Shown: positions 25,479-35,132, counted from the first letter of the stretch. The stretch is DNA of 64,000 bases from Rudanella sp031411995 (GCA_031411995.1 JANOCD010000023.1:124001-188000), one strand, 5' to 3'. Notes: generated by a model not told the origin, from the letters alone. Translations and numbers: made by a program.

Positions 25479-25853
25479 ATGAGAATCCAAATTAATGCTG
25501 TGCATTTCTCAGCCGACCGCAGTTTGCTTGATTTCATTCAGGCCAAACTCAACAAACTTGACACCTTCCACGACCACATCATTAGTGGCGAGGTGTTTCT
25601 CCGACTCGATGGGTCGGACACCAACAAGGTAAAGGAAAAGATCATGGAGGTGCGCCTGATGATCCCCGGTAAAGAAATCTTCGTGAAAGAACACGACAAA
25701 ACATTCGAAAGCGCCACCGACCGCATTATGGAGGTGCTCAAAGATAAATTGGTTCGCTTTAAAGAAAAGCGAAATGACTTTTCCAGTCCGGCCATCGCAG
25801 AGGCCCGAGAGCGAATGAAAGTGGAAGAAGTGGTTGACGATTTTGACGATTAA
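25479..25853 (+). CDS. hpf: Ribosome hibernation-promoting factor, short form
   Basis: A 124 aa HPF/RaiA-type protein that binds the 30S decoding region and silences ribosomes in stationary phase. Seen: MRIQINAVHFSADRSLLDFIQAKLNKLDTFHD, GEVFLRLDGSDTNKVKEKIMEVRLMIPGKEIFVKE, and FESATDRIMEVLKDKLVRFKEKR, the complete beta-alpha-beta-beta-beta-alpha fold. The C-terminal tail is short and acidic, so it is the short form without the dimerisation domain of long HPF. The ATG at 25479 was chosen; a 33-bp longer reading has no family support. A terminator follows 17 bp after the stop. Confidence 0.9.
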   Translation: MRIQINAVHFSADRSLLDFIQAKLNKLDTFHDHIISGEVFLRLDGSDTNKVKEKIMEVRLMIPGKEIFVKEHDKTFESATDRIMEVLKDKLVRFKEKRNDFSSPAIAEARERMKVEEVVDDFDD

Positions 25854-25869
25854 TACCCCCTAACTCATC

Positions 25870-25905
25870 AAAAAGCCGCCCCTCGTTTGAGGGAGCGGCT
25901 TTTTT
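25870..25905 (+). terminator. Terminator after hpf
   Basis: AAAAGCCGC-CCCTC pairs with GAGGG-A-GCGGCTTTTTT around GTTT. A T run follows directly. Confidence 0.85.
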
Positions 25906-25973
25906 GATTTAATGTGTAATGTTATTCGCAGAGCCTGTTACGCATTCATCATTACGCCGGTTCGCCGGTGCGA

Positions 25974-27251
25974 TTAAATGCCAAACGCTTCCTTCACCGT
26001 GTCCACGAAGTCCAGTTTCTCCCAGGTGAAGAGTTCAACTTCGACCGTCTTGGTGGTTCCGTTTGAGCCAAACGTTTTGGTAACGATCTCGTTCTTACGG
26101 CCCATATGACCGTAAGCGGCTGTTTCTGAATAGATTGGATTGCGCAATTTCAGGCGTTGCTCAATAGCATAGGGGCGCATATCGAAGATCGTTTCGATTT
26201 TGCGGGCAATTTCGCCGTCGTTCATGCTCACCTTGGCCGAGCCATATGTGTTCACATACAGACCGCAGGGCTTGGCCACGCCAATGGCGTAGGACACCTG
26301 CACCAGCACCTGATCGCACAAACCAGCCGCTACTAAGTTCTTGGCAATGTGGCGCGTGGCATAAGCCGCCGAACGGTCCACTTTCGAGGGGTCTTTGCCG
26401 GAGAAAGCACCACCGCCGTGCGCACCTTTGCCGCCGTAGGTATCCACAATGATCTTACGACCTGTCAGGCCGGTGTCGCCGTGTGGCCCACCAATGACAA
26501 ACTTGCCTGTGGGGTTAATGTAATAGGTGATATCGTCGGTAAACAGGGCCTGAAGTTCGGGTTTCAAGTTCGCTTTCACGCGGGGAATGACGATGTTGAT
26601 AATGTCTTCCCGAATTTTGGCCAGCATAACCTCATCTTTATCGAAATCGTCGTGCTGCGTCGAAACCACAATCGTGTCAATCCGAACGGGCCGGTCATCA
26701 TCCGAATACTCAATCGTCACCTGCGATTTGGCATCGGGACGGAGATAAGGAATCAGATCGGAATGGTTGTTGCGGATGCCCGACATCTCCTGCAAAATCT
26801 TGTGCGAGAGGTCGAGGGGCAACGGCATGAAGTTGTCAGTTTCGTTGGTAGCGTACCCAAACATCATACCCTGATCACCGGCTCCCTGGGCGTTGGCTTT
26901 GGTCTCGAAATCGTCGTTAGCCACCTGCCGGTCAACCCCTTGATTGATGTCGGCCGATTGGTCGTGGAGGGCTGAGAAAATGCCGCAGGAGTTAGCCTCG
27001 AACATATACTCGCTCTTGGTGTAGCCAATCCGGCGAATTACTTCGCGGGTGATTTTCTGAACGTCGAGGTAGGTTTCGGTTTTGATTTCACCAGCCAAAA
27101 CGACCTGTCCGGTTGTCACGAGCGTTTCGCAGGCTACCTTACTCGACGGATCGTAGGCTAAAAAATTGTCGATGAGAGCGTCCGAGATTTGGTCGGCCAC
27201 TTTATCAGGATGTCCTTCCGAAACGGATTCGGAGGTAAACAGATAAGGCAT
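25974..27251 (-). CDS. metK: S-adenosylmethionine synthetase
   Basis: A 425 aa methionine adenosyltransferase that makes SAM from methionine and ATP in the cytoplasm. Seen: SESVSEGHPDKVADQISDALID (~7-28, with the ATP/Mg-binding HPDK), GAGDQGMMFGYATNET (~123-138) and the P-loop-like GGKGAHGGGAFSGKDPSKVDRSAAY (~275-299), all intact. The length is slightly above the usual ~385-420. The start is the ATG at 27251. Upstream on the minus strand is a well-formed Bacteroidota promoter; the leader is only ~25 nt and leaves no room for a SAM riboswitch. Confidence 0.97.
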   Translation of the reverse strand: MPYLFTSESVSEGHPDKVADQISDALIDNFLAYDPSSKVACETLVTTGQVVLAGEIKTETYLDVQKITREVIRRIGYTKSEYMFEANSCGIFSALHDQSADINQGVDRQVANDDFETKANAQGAGDQGMMFGYATNETDNFMPLPLDLSHKILQEMSGIRNNHSDLIPYLRPDAKSQVTIEYSDDDRPVRIDTIVVSTQHDDFDKDEVMLAKIREDIINIVIPRVKANLKPELQALFTDDITYYINPTGKFVIGGPHGDTGLTGRKIIVDTYGGKGAHGGGAFSGKDPSKVDRSAAYATRHIAKNLVAAGLCDQVLVQVSYAIGVAKPCGLYVNTYGSAKVSMNDGEIARKIETIFDMRPYAIEQRLKLRNPIYSETAAYGHMGRKNEIVTKTFGSNGTTKTVEVELFTWEKLDFVDTVKEAFGI

Positions 27252-27280
27252 AGTATCGGTTTGAACTTGGTTTCAATCCA

Positions 27281-27313
27281 CAAAAGTACGGTTTTATAGT
27301 TTGAAACCCGCAA
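27281..27313 (-). promoter_or_regulatory. Bacteroidota-type promoter of metK
   Basis: On the minus strand TTG (27313-27311) is followed after 22 bp by TACTTTTG (27288-27281), a perfect TAnnTTTG box ending 29 bp before the metK ATG. Confidence 0.65.
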
Positions 27314-27452
27314 AGACAATTCTCCTATGACCAGACAAATTCATTGAGGAGGGCGTTATTAGGCCCACCCCTCATTAGATTGATTAAACGGTAGGTGAAC
27401 AACTCCCCTGCTTTTTTCCTTATCATTCTACATAGTTCATGAACTGTCATAG

Positions 27453-28592
27453 ATGCAGGATGTAGTTGTTATTGGCGGAGGATTGGCGGGCTTGGTCAGC
27501 AGTCTGGAACTGTCGCGGGCAGGTTTCAGCGTGACGCTCGTTGAGCGTAAGACGTATCCCTTTCACAAAGTTTGCGGGGAATATGTCTCCAACGAAGTCA
27601 GGCCCTACATCGAATCGCTGGGGGTTGATCTGGATGCCCTCGGTGCGGCCAACATCACCCAGTTTCAGTTGTCGTCGCCGTCGGGACGAACGCTCTCGTC
27701 CACGCTCGATCTGGGTGGTTTTGGCATTAGCCGCTATACACTGGACTATGAATTGTATCAACTCGGCCTTGCCGCCGGGGTGCAGTTTGTGTTGGGTCAA
27801 CAGGTTGAGAAGGTTGATTTCAATAACCAAAATGACTTCACTATCACCCTTTCCAACGGCCAGATTTTAAACTCCCGGCTGGTGATTGGTGCCTTCGGCA
27901 AACGCTCGAAACTCGACAAAACCCTCGACCGGGCGTTCATGCAGCAGGCTTCGCCCTATGTGGGCGTGAAATACCATGTAGCTCCCGGCCCGCTCTCGCG
28001 ACCATTTCCTAACGATCTGATTGCCCTGCACAATTTCAAAGATGGCTACTGCGGCATGTCGGCGGTGGAGGCTGGCCGGTATTGTTTGTGTTACCTCACC
28101 ACCCGCAACAACCTCCGTCAGTTTGGCAACATTCCCGACATGGAGCGAGCTGTTTTGTGGAAAAATCCGCACCTGCGCCATGTCTTTGAAACGTATAACT
28201 TCCTGTATGACAAGCCCGAAGTAATCAACGAAATCTCGTTTGCTCCAAAACGCGCCGTGGAAAATCATATCCTGCTGGCTGGCGATTCGGCGGGACTTAT
28301 TACACCCCTCTGTGGCAACGGCATGGCAATGGCTATTCACGGGGCCAAAATTGTGAGCGAACTCGCCACCGATTTTCTGCATAACAAACAGAGCCGCCCC
28401 GACCTGGAACGGCTCTATGAAAGTCGCTGGAAAACGTTGTTTGCCCGTCGGTTATGGGTCGGCCGCACCGTTCAGCAGCTCTTTGGCGATAAGTGGCTAT
28501 CGGAACTGGCAGTGTCGGCCTTTGGCCTGTATAAACCAGCTCTGCGGGGGGTGATGCGGCAAACCCACGGGGAGGTTATAGCGGTTGAGTAA
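27453..28592 (+). CDS. FAD-dependent oxidoreductase, geranylgeranyl-reductase/halogenase-like
   Basis: A 379 aa flavoprotein of the p-hydroxybenzoate-hydroxylase superfamily. Seen: the dinucleotide-binding motif DVVVIGGGLAGLVSSLELSRAG at the N-terminus, ERKTYPFHKVCGEYVSNE (~31-48), typical of geranylgeranyl-reductase-like and CbrA-like members, and the FAD-ribityl motif ILLAGDSAGLITPLCGNGMAMAIHGA (~271-296). Relatives in Bacteroidota often sit next to a type III polyketide synthase and a methyltransferase, but neither is here. The substrate is unknown. It starts 201 bp from metK, divergent. Confidence 0.8.
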   Translation: MQDVVVIGGGLAGLVSSLELSRAGFSVTLVERKTYPFHKVCGEYVSNEVRPYIESLGVDLDALGAANITQFQLSSPSGRTLSSTLDLGGFGISRYTLDYELYQLGLAAGVQFVLGQQVEKVDFNNQNDFTITLSNGQILNSRLVIGAFGKRSKLDKTLDRAFMQQASPYVGVKYHVAPGPLSRPFPNDLIALHNFKDGYCGMSAVEAGRYCLCYLTTRNNLRQFGNIPDMERAVLWKNPHLRHVFETYNFLYDKPEVINEISFAPKRAVENHILLAGDSAGLITPLCGNGMAMAIHGAKIVSELATDFLHNKQSRPDLERLYESRWKTLFARRLWVGRTVQQLFGDKWLSELAVSAFGLYKPALRGVMRQTHGEVIAVE

Positions 28593-28699
28593 CGACCAAA
28601 AAAAGACATTTTCCTCAAAATTGTGTTTATAAAGTAAGCCTCCAGAGGGGTATCAATCTCAACGTTAACGAAAGGCGGTTTCAGGCCGTGCATATTTTT

Positions 28700-29101
28700 A
28701 TGAAAAACTGGCTCATTCTCAGCGCATTGCTGCTACCGGGACTGGTGGCAACAGCACAGACCAAAACACCCGTTTCGACACCGCCCGCCGTGGTATCCCT
28801 AATTAGCGGCATTACCGATAAACAGTTTTTGCCCGACACCGCTTTTGTGGCCCTCACCGATCAGGACGAAGCCCTGCTAAAAAAAGAGCCTGTGGCTAAC
28901 TGGAGTCTGCCACAGGCATCGGGCACTATGACCTATTATAACCTGGTTTCCGGGACGCTTTCCTATCAGCTAATCGTCAACAGACCCCCAAAGTCGGCTT
29001 ATCCACTTGTTATGCTGGTGCGTTATACCACCCCAAAATCGAAACCCGAACCCATTGCCCGTGGTACACTTCGCACAGAGGCTGAGGTAAAAGCGAAGTA
29101 A
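28700..29101 (+). CDS. Small secreted protein, family not recognised
   Basis: A 133 aa protein with a signal peptide (MKNWLILSALLLPGLVATAQ) and a short mature domain containing PPAVVSLISGITDKQFLPDTAFVALTDQDEALLKKEPV and a strand-rich end YPLVMLVRYTTPKSKPEPIARGTLRTEAE. No domain is recognised. It follows the FAD oxidoreductase by 107 bp on the same strand and converges on the alcohol dehydrogenase with 4 bp between stops. Confidence 0.6.
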   Translation: MKNWLILSALLLPGLVATAQTKTPVSTPPAVVSLISGITDKQFLPDTAFVALTDQDEALLKKEPVANWSLPQASGTMTYYNLVSGTLSYQLIVNRPPKSAYPLVMLVRYTTPKSKPEPIARGTLRTEAEVKAK

Positions 29102-29105
29102 GGCC

Positions 29106-30149
29106 TTACAACGAAGCCATATCAATTACGAACCGGTAACGAACATCGCCTTTCAGCATTCGCTCATAGGCCGCACTGATGTCGTTTATCTGGATCAGTT
29201 CGATGTCGGACACAATGTTATGTTCGGCGCAAAAATCGAGCATCTCCTGAGTTTCTGGCAGGCCACCGATGGATGAACCGGCAATGCTTTTGCGACCCCC
29301 AATCAGGCTGAAACCCTGAATTTCGAGGGGCGTTGGCGGCACACCGACGCAGATGTGAACGCCACTCGTTTTCAGCATCCGCAGATACATGTTGTAGTTA
29401 TGCGGGGCCGATACCGTGTCGATAATGTAGTCGAAATAGCCCTTCACCGATTTCACCTGCTCTTTGTCGCTGGTGAGCACAAACTTGTGGGCACCCAGGC
29501 GTTTGGCATCGTCGGCTTTGGATGGTGACGTACTGAGCATGGTTACTTCGGCCCCGAAGGCCACGGCAAACTTAACGGCCATGTGTCCTAAACCGCCCAG
29601 CCCCAGCACGGCTACTTTATGGGCCGCGCCAATTTTCCAGTGTCGCAGGGGCGAATAGGTGGTGATGCCCGCACATAAAAGGGGGGCAACAGCCGCCAGA
29701 TCGAGTTTTTCGGAAATATGCAGCACGAAATCTTCATGCACCACAATTACGTTGGAATACCCGCCGTAGGTGGGTGTTTTGTGGTCCTGCTCGTAGCCGT
29801 TGTAGGTTTGTGAGGCTCCGTTCAGGCAGTATTGCTCAAGCCCTTCTCCACAGTTTTCGCAGTGGCGACACGAGTCCACAAGGCAGCCAACACCTGCCAG
29901 ATCTCCCGCTTTGAATTTGGTTACGTGATCACCAACGGCTGTCACCCGACCCACGATTTCGTGGCCCGGCACCATCGGAAAAATAGACCCACCCCATTCG
30001 TCGCGAATCTGGTGAAGGTCGGAGTGGCAAACGCCACAGAAAAGAATGTCGAACTGAACATCGTGCGGGCCTACTTCCCGACGCTCAAACTGAAAGGGGG
30101 CCAAGTCCGATTTTGGGTCCTGAGCCGCGTATCCTTTGGCTTCAATCAT
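29106..30149 (-). CDS. Zinc-dependent NAD(P) alcohol dehydrogenase
   Basis: A 347 aa medium-chain dehydrogenase of the cinnamyl-alcohol/YahK-like group, oxidising alcohols or reducing aldehydes with NAD(P). Seen: catalytic zinc ligands in FCGVCHSDLH (~37-46) and PGHEIVGRV (~60-68), the four-Cys structural zinc lobe CRHCENCGEGLEQYC (~94-108), and the nucleotide-binding VAVLGLGGLGHMAVKFA (~176-192). All ligands are intact. Upstream by 96 bp lies the Rieske-FAD gene on the same strand. Confidence 0.92.
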   Translation of the reverse strand: MIEAKGYAAQDPKSDLAPFQFERREVGPHDVQFDILFCGVCHSDLHQIRDEWGGSIFPMVPGHEIVGRVTAVGDHVTKFKAGDLAGVGCLVDSCRHCENCGEGLEQYCLNGASQTYNGYEQDHKTPTYGGYSNVIVVHEDFVLHISEKLDLAAVAPLLCAGITTYSPLRHWKIGAAHKVAVLGLGGLGHMAVKFAVAFGAEVTMLSTSPSKADDAKRLGAHKFVLTSDKEQVKSVKGYFDYIIDTVSAPHNYNMYLRMLKTSGVHICVGVPPTPLEIQGFSLIGGRKSIAGSSIGGLPETQEMLDFCAEHNIVSDIELIQINDISAAYERMLKGDVRYRFVIDMASL

Positions 30150-30245
30150 TGTAAAGAGTTGGTACTTTTGTTGGTGAAAAATGGAATTGAAAGCACGACA
30201 ACCGAACTCGTGCCTGCGAAAAGGTAAGTATCAAGGCTGGCTTAA

Positions 30246-31862
30246 CTACTTCTCTGTTAACTCCCGCTTTTTTAGCTCATCAACCCAGTTGGCTCCCCGC
30301 CGAACGTCGTCAGCAGATGGTGGAAAACCGAGCTGCATCAGCTCGCGAATGGCAATAATATCTTTGTCACATTTCAGAGCGACTACGGCCATAACAAGTT
30401 CATTTTTAATATAATAAGCCAGAAAAAATTCGTCGGTTTCGGGGGTTCCTTCATAAATAATGGCATCGAACGGGCCGCCATACCCAATATAATTGATCCG
30501 CTTGCTTTGCTGATTACTCCAGAAAAAAGGCACTTCCTGATAAGGTTGCATCACTCCTCCTTCATCTTTTAACGATTCAACCACATTTAGCCCCGCAATA
30601 TGCCCCTGTTGACCGGCGATTTTCCAATGCTCGGTGCGGTGGAAACCATCGGGCGTGGGATAGTGAGCAATGTCTCCGGCGGCAAAAAGGCCGTCGGCAA
30701 TCTGAAGATACTCGTCAGTTTTAACACCCCCGTCCGGTTCAAGGTCAATGCCTTTTAGGAAGCCGATCTGGGGTTTCACGCCAATGCCCAACAGCACGAA
30801 ATCGGCGGGAATCTGCTCACCGTTGTCCAACACCACTGTGCTAACGGTGCCAGTTCCTTCAAATGAGGCCACCTGTCGGCTAAGGTGAAACGTGATGCCT
30901 TCTTTCTCGTGCCAGCTCTGCATAACACGGCCAACCCGGTCGCCCAGAATTTTCTCGAACGGCACGTTTTCCTGCCCCACCACAGCCACCTCGCAGCCCA
31001 GTTTGCGCAGGCTCATGGCTCCTTCTAACCCATTGAACGAACTGCCAACGATGACTACCCGCTTGCCCTTCTGACCCAACTTGCGCAGTTTCTGACTGTC
31101 ATGCAAGGTTCTCAACGTCAATATATTGCCAAGATCGACACCGGGAGTCGAAAGTCGGTTGGGTTTACTCCCAGAACAGATCAGGGCACGGTCGTAGGTC
31201 AGGGTTACGCCCGATTCTAGTTCAATTATTTTCGTGATAGGGTCGAGGGAGGTGACCCGCTGATTGGTGCGAATTTCGATCCCATAATTTTTGTAGAAGG
31301 TATCGTCGCGGAGGGGCATCCAGGAATCGGGGGCCTTGCCCTGCAAATAATTTTTCGAGCAGTTAGGGCGGTCGTAGGGGGCCTCCTGACTTTGGGTAAG
31401 CATAATGATTTTGCCGGTGAACCCGCCTTCGCGCATAGCCTCGGCAGCAAAAGCCCCAGCCCCGCCACTGCCCACAATCACGCAGGTTTCCGTATTGTTT
31501 TCGTCGTGCGAAACCAGCGGATTGGTCATGCTTTGCTTGTCGGTGGTTAACCGCACAAACACCTGATCGTTTTCAACGCGAACCTCGTGCGTCGAAAGCC
31601 CATTGAGAGCCGGGGCTTCGAGCCGGTGACCATTCCGAACATCAAAGCAGGCATTGTGCCAGGGGCAAATAAGCCGGTGTCCGTGTAGAATACCCTTTTC
31701 CAAGGGGGCCTGATAATGAGCGCATTTGGGATAAAGGGCGTAGTACTGTCCATCGACTCGCGCCAGCAACACATCCGTATCGCCCACACGAACGTCTTTC
31801 ATCTGACCGTCGGTCAGGTCATCGACCCGGCAAACGGCTTCTTCAGTATAGTCGGTATTCAT
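30246..31862 (-). CDS. Rieske-FAD oxidoreductase, AIF-like
   Basis: A 538 aa fusion of an N-terminal Rieske [2Fe-2S] domain (~1-105) with a pyridine-nucleotide-disulfide oxidoreductase similar to apoptosis-inducing factor-like reductases. Seen: Rieske ligands in PKCAHYQAPLEKG and CPWHNACFD (C-x-H ... C-x2-H), an FAD motif CVIVGSGGAGAFAAEAMREGG (~126-146), a second NAD motif VVIVGSSFNGLEGAMSL (~267-283), and LFAAGDIAHYP (~390). Such proteins transfer electrons from NAD(P)H, but the acceptor here is unknown. It follows the TIGR03083 gene by 90 bp, where an AT-rich hairpin may terminate upstream transcription. Confidence 0.88.
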   Translation of the reverse strand: MNTDYTEEAVCRVDDLTDGQMKDVRVGDTDVLLARVDGQYYALYPKCAHYQAPLEKGILHGHRLICPWHNACFDVRNGHRLEAPALNGLSTHEVRVENDQVFVRLTTDKQSMTNPLVSHDENNTETCVIVGSGGAGAFAAEAMREGGFTGKIIMLTQSQEAPYDRPNCSKNYLQGKAPDSWMPLRDDTFYKNYGIEIRTNQRVTSLDPITKIIELESGVTLTYDRALICSGSKPNRLSTPGVDLGNILTLRTLHDSQKLRKLGQKGKRVVIVGSSFNGLEGAMSLRKLGCEVAVVGQENVPFEKILGDRVGRVMQSWHEKEGITFHLSRQVASFEGTGTVSTVVLDNGEQIPADFVLLGIGVKPQIGFLKGIDLEPDGGVKTDEYLQIADGLFAAGDIAHYPTPDGFHRTEHWKIAGQQGHIAGLNVVESLKDEGGVMQPYQEVPFFWSNQQSKRINYIGYGGPFDAIIYEGTPETDEFFLAYYIKNELVMAVVALKCDKDIIAIRELMQLGFPPSADDVRRGANWVDELKKRELTEK

Positions 31863-31952
31863 ACTCGTTGAGGTTTACAACTAAACGCCAACTTTGTCAA
31901 GATTGATTAAAAAAAGCTTAAAAAGCTCTTATTAGATCCGTGTAGCCGTCCC

Positions 31953-32795
31953 TTAGATCATTACTGATCGCATGGTAAGCACTTGTTTACCTAACCCTTC
32001 ATCACCGTCAATGAAAATCCATGAAGCGGCCACCTCTGCCGACAAATTCCGGGCGAACAACTGCCAGGCATGCTTCCGATCAATCCTGACAAGCGTACTG
32101 GGGTTTTCTTGTTCGTTGTTTTCTACCAACTCCCATTCATCATTGCGTCGGTATAGAAACCAGTTACCTCCTGATACCTCTTCCACCGAAAACTGAAGCA
32201 GCGTTTCGTTTGGGGCCGGGGTATCGCAATAGGCATAGGGCAAGGCCCGCATAAAGGTGTCGAGCAGGGGTTGGTATAATTCGTCTGACAAAAGGGTCTC
32301 TGTTTCCCCAACGGCCAGCCGAATCTGTTGCTGATGGTGCCATCGTTCGGTGTATTCGCGGGCCACATGAAACCAGTTGGGCGAGGTGGTTTGCCCGGCC
32401 CAGGCCACCGAAAAAATAGCCTGTTCATGTGGGGGCAGGGCCATCAGCAGCGCATCGGCCTCGCGGCCAGCCACGTCCAGCCAGTCCACCAACACAGCGG
32501 GACTTAGTCGGCGGGTGGCCCGAACCCAGTCGTTGTTGAGTTTATTGAGGTAATCGACAAGGTCGCGGTACGACCGAATATCAGGTTTTTCCGGTGACGA
32601 ATAATGATCCCGATACAGCGTTATGACCCGCAACGAACCATCGAGCAAATGCGAGGCTACGTCTTTCACCGACCAGCCCGCGCAAATTGTCTCGCGGTGC
32701 CAGTCGTCGGGCGCAATCCCCTGCAACAGGTCGATGAGTTCCTGGTGAAGGGCCGGGAACAGCGGGGCCGTTTTTATGGGGCGGAGTTGGTTCAT
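31953..32795 (-). CDS. TIGR03083-family (DinB-like/maleylpyruvate isomerase-type) protein
   Basis: A 280 aa protein of the DinB/YfiT-like four-helix-bundle metalloenzyme fold. Seen: the family signature WHRETICAGWSVKDVASHLLDGSLR (~32-56, with the metal-type His in VASHLLD) and the later FHVAREYTERWHHQQQIRLAVGE (~160-182), whose EYTERWHHQQQIR supplies further His residues. Actinobacterial relatives use mycothiol; the cofactor in Bacteroidota is unknown. It lies only 15 bp after xdhB on the same strand, so it is probably part of the xanthine dehydrogenase operon. Confidence 0.78.
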   Translation of the reverse strand: MNQLRPIKTAPLFPALHQELIDLLQGIAPDDWHRETICAGWSVKDVASHLLDGSLRVITLYRDHYSSPEKPDIRSYRDLVDYLNKLNNDWVRATRRLSPAVLVDWLDVAGREADALLMALPPHEQAIFSVAWAGQTTSPNWFHVAREYTERWHHQQQIRLAVGETETLLSDELYQPLLDTFMRALPYAYCDTPAPNETLLQFSVEEVSGGNWFLYRRNDEWELVENNEQENPSTLVRIDRKHAWQLFARNLSAEVAASWIFIDGDEGLGKQVLTMRSVMI

Positions 32796-32810
32796 TCGTA
32801 CGCGGATTTT

Positions 32811-35123
32811 TTACGTAAAGCTATGCTGATTTTCGTTGAGAAACAGTCCCAGTAACACCTTTTCCGGGGTCATCGGCGCGTCGAAGGGCAGGTCGATGCG
32901 ATTTGGCCGGTCGGAATGCCGTATCACCACCGTTGCGGTTCCGGTGGGGTTAAAGGCCCGCACGGCATTGCGAAGGGCAAAATAGGCCCCGATGCCGTAC
33001 ATCAGGGGCGGTTCGCCCACGGCTTTGGAACGGAAAATGGCCCACTCACTGCCCGCTGTTTCCAGAAAATGAATGTCCAGAACCGATGGCACCGAGTAAA
33101 TATCCGGGATTTTGTATGTCGAGAGAGCATTGGACAACAGGCGACCGTCGGCGTTATAACGCAGGTCTTCCATCGTCATCCAGCCGATGCCCTGCGCAAT
33201 GGCTCCTTCGGCCTGTCCCCGATCAACAATCGTGTTCATGCTCTGCCCGAAATCGTGAGTAGTCTTCACATAATCAATTACATACGTCCCCCGCAAACAA
33301 TCGACCGTTACGCCAACAAAGGCCGTTCCATACACATGGTAGGCAAACGGATGGCCTTTCTCGATGGTCGGGTCGTAGTGAATGCCGGGGGTGGCATAAT
33401 GGGCGTGTTCGGAGAGGTTCACCCGCTGCTGAAAGGCATCCATAATCAACTCGTTCCAGAACAAGCCGGAAGGGGTTTCGCCCACCCAAATTTGCTCGTC
33501 GCGGATGAAAACGGTGTCGGAGTTGAGTTTCACTCGGGCGACTGCCAACAGCCTTTCTACTAGGGTTTTGCATGCCATTTCCAGGGCTTTTCCGTTGAGG
33601 TCGGAGGTGGCACTGGCTGCCGAGGGCGAGGTGTTGGCGATGCGGGTGGTGTTGGTCGTTTCGATTTTGATCCGGTCGGGATGCACCGACAAACAGCGGG
33701 CCGCCACCTGCACCATTTTGGTGTTCACGCCCTGCCCCATCTCCACTGCGCCCGTACTCACGCCCACGCTGCCATCCGTATAGAGGTGTACCAACGCCCG
33801 CGATTGGTTCATCCATTTCTTGGTAAAAGAAATTCCGAAGCAAATCGGCATGGCGGCCAAGCCCTTCTTTTTCAGGCGGTTGTTTTGGTTAAACTCATCC
33901 ACTTCGCGTTGCAGTTGTGGCAGATCATAGCGTTGTTCGGCATCAGTCCAGCAGTTTTGGGCTTCGCAGCCTTCGGCAATCTGCCCGTAATGAAATGCAT
34001 CGCCCTCCTGTAATAAATTAGCCCGTTGAATGTCAATCGCCGATACGCCCAACTCTTCGGCGGCTTTGGCAATGGCCGCTTCAATCACAAACATCCCCTG
34101 CGGCCCGCCAAATCCCCGGAAAGCGGTGTTCGAGGGTAAATTTGTCCGGCACGAATAGGCCGTAACGCGCAGGTTCGGAATAAAATAGGTGTTGTTGGCA
34201 TGGAACAAACTCCGTTCCAACACAGCAGGCGAGAGGTCAGCAGAAGCCCCCGCATTTTGATAGAGCGTGGCCGTGTAGGCTTTGATTTTCAGATCTTTAT
34301 CAAGACCAATCCTGAAATCTGAGGAGTAGGGATGCCGCTTGCCCGTCATGCGAAGATCCTCCATCCGGTGCAAAACATACTTCACGGGTCGGTGCAGGCA
34401 ATGTGTGGCGAGGGCTACCAACGCGGCCCACAAATTGGCTCCGTCTTCTTTCCCGCCAAAGCCACCGCCAAGCCGGGTCACGTCGATCTCGATTTTGTGC
34501 ATACCCACGCCCAACACCCGCGCCACCGCCCGTTGCACCGCCGTTGGCCCCTGCGTGCTCGAAAATAGTTTGATATGCCCGTTTTCGAGCGGAATGGCAT
34601 ACGCGCCCTGGGTTTCAAGATACAGGTGTTCCTGTCCGCCTGAGTCGGCGCGGCCCTCGACAACATGGTCACAATCGGCAAAAGCGGCTTCAGCATCGCC
34701 CGTTTGAAAGGTGCGGGGAGGCACAATCAGGTGGCCCAACGCCTGGGCTTCGCGTGGGTCTGTGACCACCGGCAACGGGTCAATGTCAACCTTGATTTTG
34801 GTGGCGGCTTTCTGCGCGATTTCTTCCGTTTCGGCAATCACCAGCGCGATTGGCATACCCCAAAAATCAACGGTTCCGTCGGCCAGCAAGACCTCGTCGG
34901 GGATGATGCCGCCAATCTGATTTTCGCCGGGAATATCGCGGGCGGTCAGGATACGTACCACGCCGGGCGTGTTCAGGGCATCGGTCAAATCGAGCGAGCG
35001 GATATGGCCATGCGCTACCGGCGACCCAAACGCACAGGCGTAGAGTGTGCCGTTCACCACGGGCAAGTCGTCCAGATAGAGCGACTCGCCCCGGACGTGA
35101 GTATAAGAATCAATGTTTTTCAT
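32811..35123 (-). CDS. xdhB: Xanthine dehydrogenase, molybdopterin-binding subunit
   Basis: A 770 aa molybdenum hydroxylase subunit that oxidises hypoxanthine and xanthine to urate. Seen: RGESLYLDDLPVVNGTLYA at the start, the molybdopterin loop RLGGGFGGKEDGAN (~216-229), FRGFGGPQGMFVIEAA (~335-350), and the active-site Glu in KAVGEPPLMYGIGA (~711-724). All key motifs are intact and the length is normal. It starts 9 bp after xdhA, forming the usual two-gene A/B layout. No xdhC maturation gene lies in the window. Confidence 0.93.
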   Translation of the reverse strand: MKNIDSYTHVRGESLYLDDLPVVNGTLYACAFGSPVAHGHIRSLDLTDALNTPGVVRILTARDIPGENQIGGIIPDEVLLADGTVDFWGMPIALVIAETEEIAQKAATKIKVDIDPLPVVTDPREAQALGHLIVPPRTFQTGDAEAAFADCDHVVEGRADSGGQEHLYLETQGAYAIPLENGHIKLFSSTQGPTAVQRAVARVLGVGMHKIEIDVTRLGGGFGGKEDGANLWAALVALATHCLHRPVKYVLHRMEDLRMTGKRHPYSSDFRIGLDKDLKIKAYTATLYQNAGASADLSPAVLERSLFHANNTYFIPNLRVTAYSCRTNLPSNTAFRGFGGPQGMFVIEAAIAKAAEELGVSAIDIQRANLLQEGDAFHYGQIAEGCEAQNCWTDAEQRYDLPQLQREVDEFNQNNRLKKKGLAAMPICFGISFTKKWMNQSRALVHLYTDGSVGVSTGAVEMGQGVNTKMVQVAARCLSVHPDRIKIETTNTTRIANTSPSAASATSDLNGKALEMACKTLVERLLAVARVKLNSDTVFIRDEQIWVGETPSGLFWNELIMDAFQQRVNLSEHAHYATPGIHYDPTIEKGHPFAYHVYGTAFVGVTVDCLRGTYVIDYVKTTHDFGQSMNTIVDRGQAEGAIAQGIGWMTMEDLRYNADGRLLSNALSTYKIPDIYSVPSVLDIHFLETAGSEWAIFRSKAVGEPPLMYGIGAYFALRNAVRAFNPTGTATVVIRHSDRPNRIDLPFDAPMTPEKVLLGLFLNENQHSFT

Positions 35124-35132
35124 CGCGCCGTT

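Noticed and set aside
25289..25495. A 68-residue open frame with a hydrophobic stretch upstream of hpf.
   Set aside because: No family likeness, runs into hpf, and lies across the inverted-repeat array; more likely leader sequence.
27252..27452. Possible SAM riboswitch before metK.
   Set aside because: The promoter sits about 29 bp from the ATG and no conserved riboswitch core is visible in the short leader.
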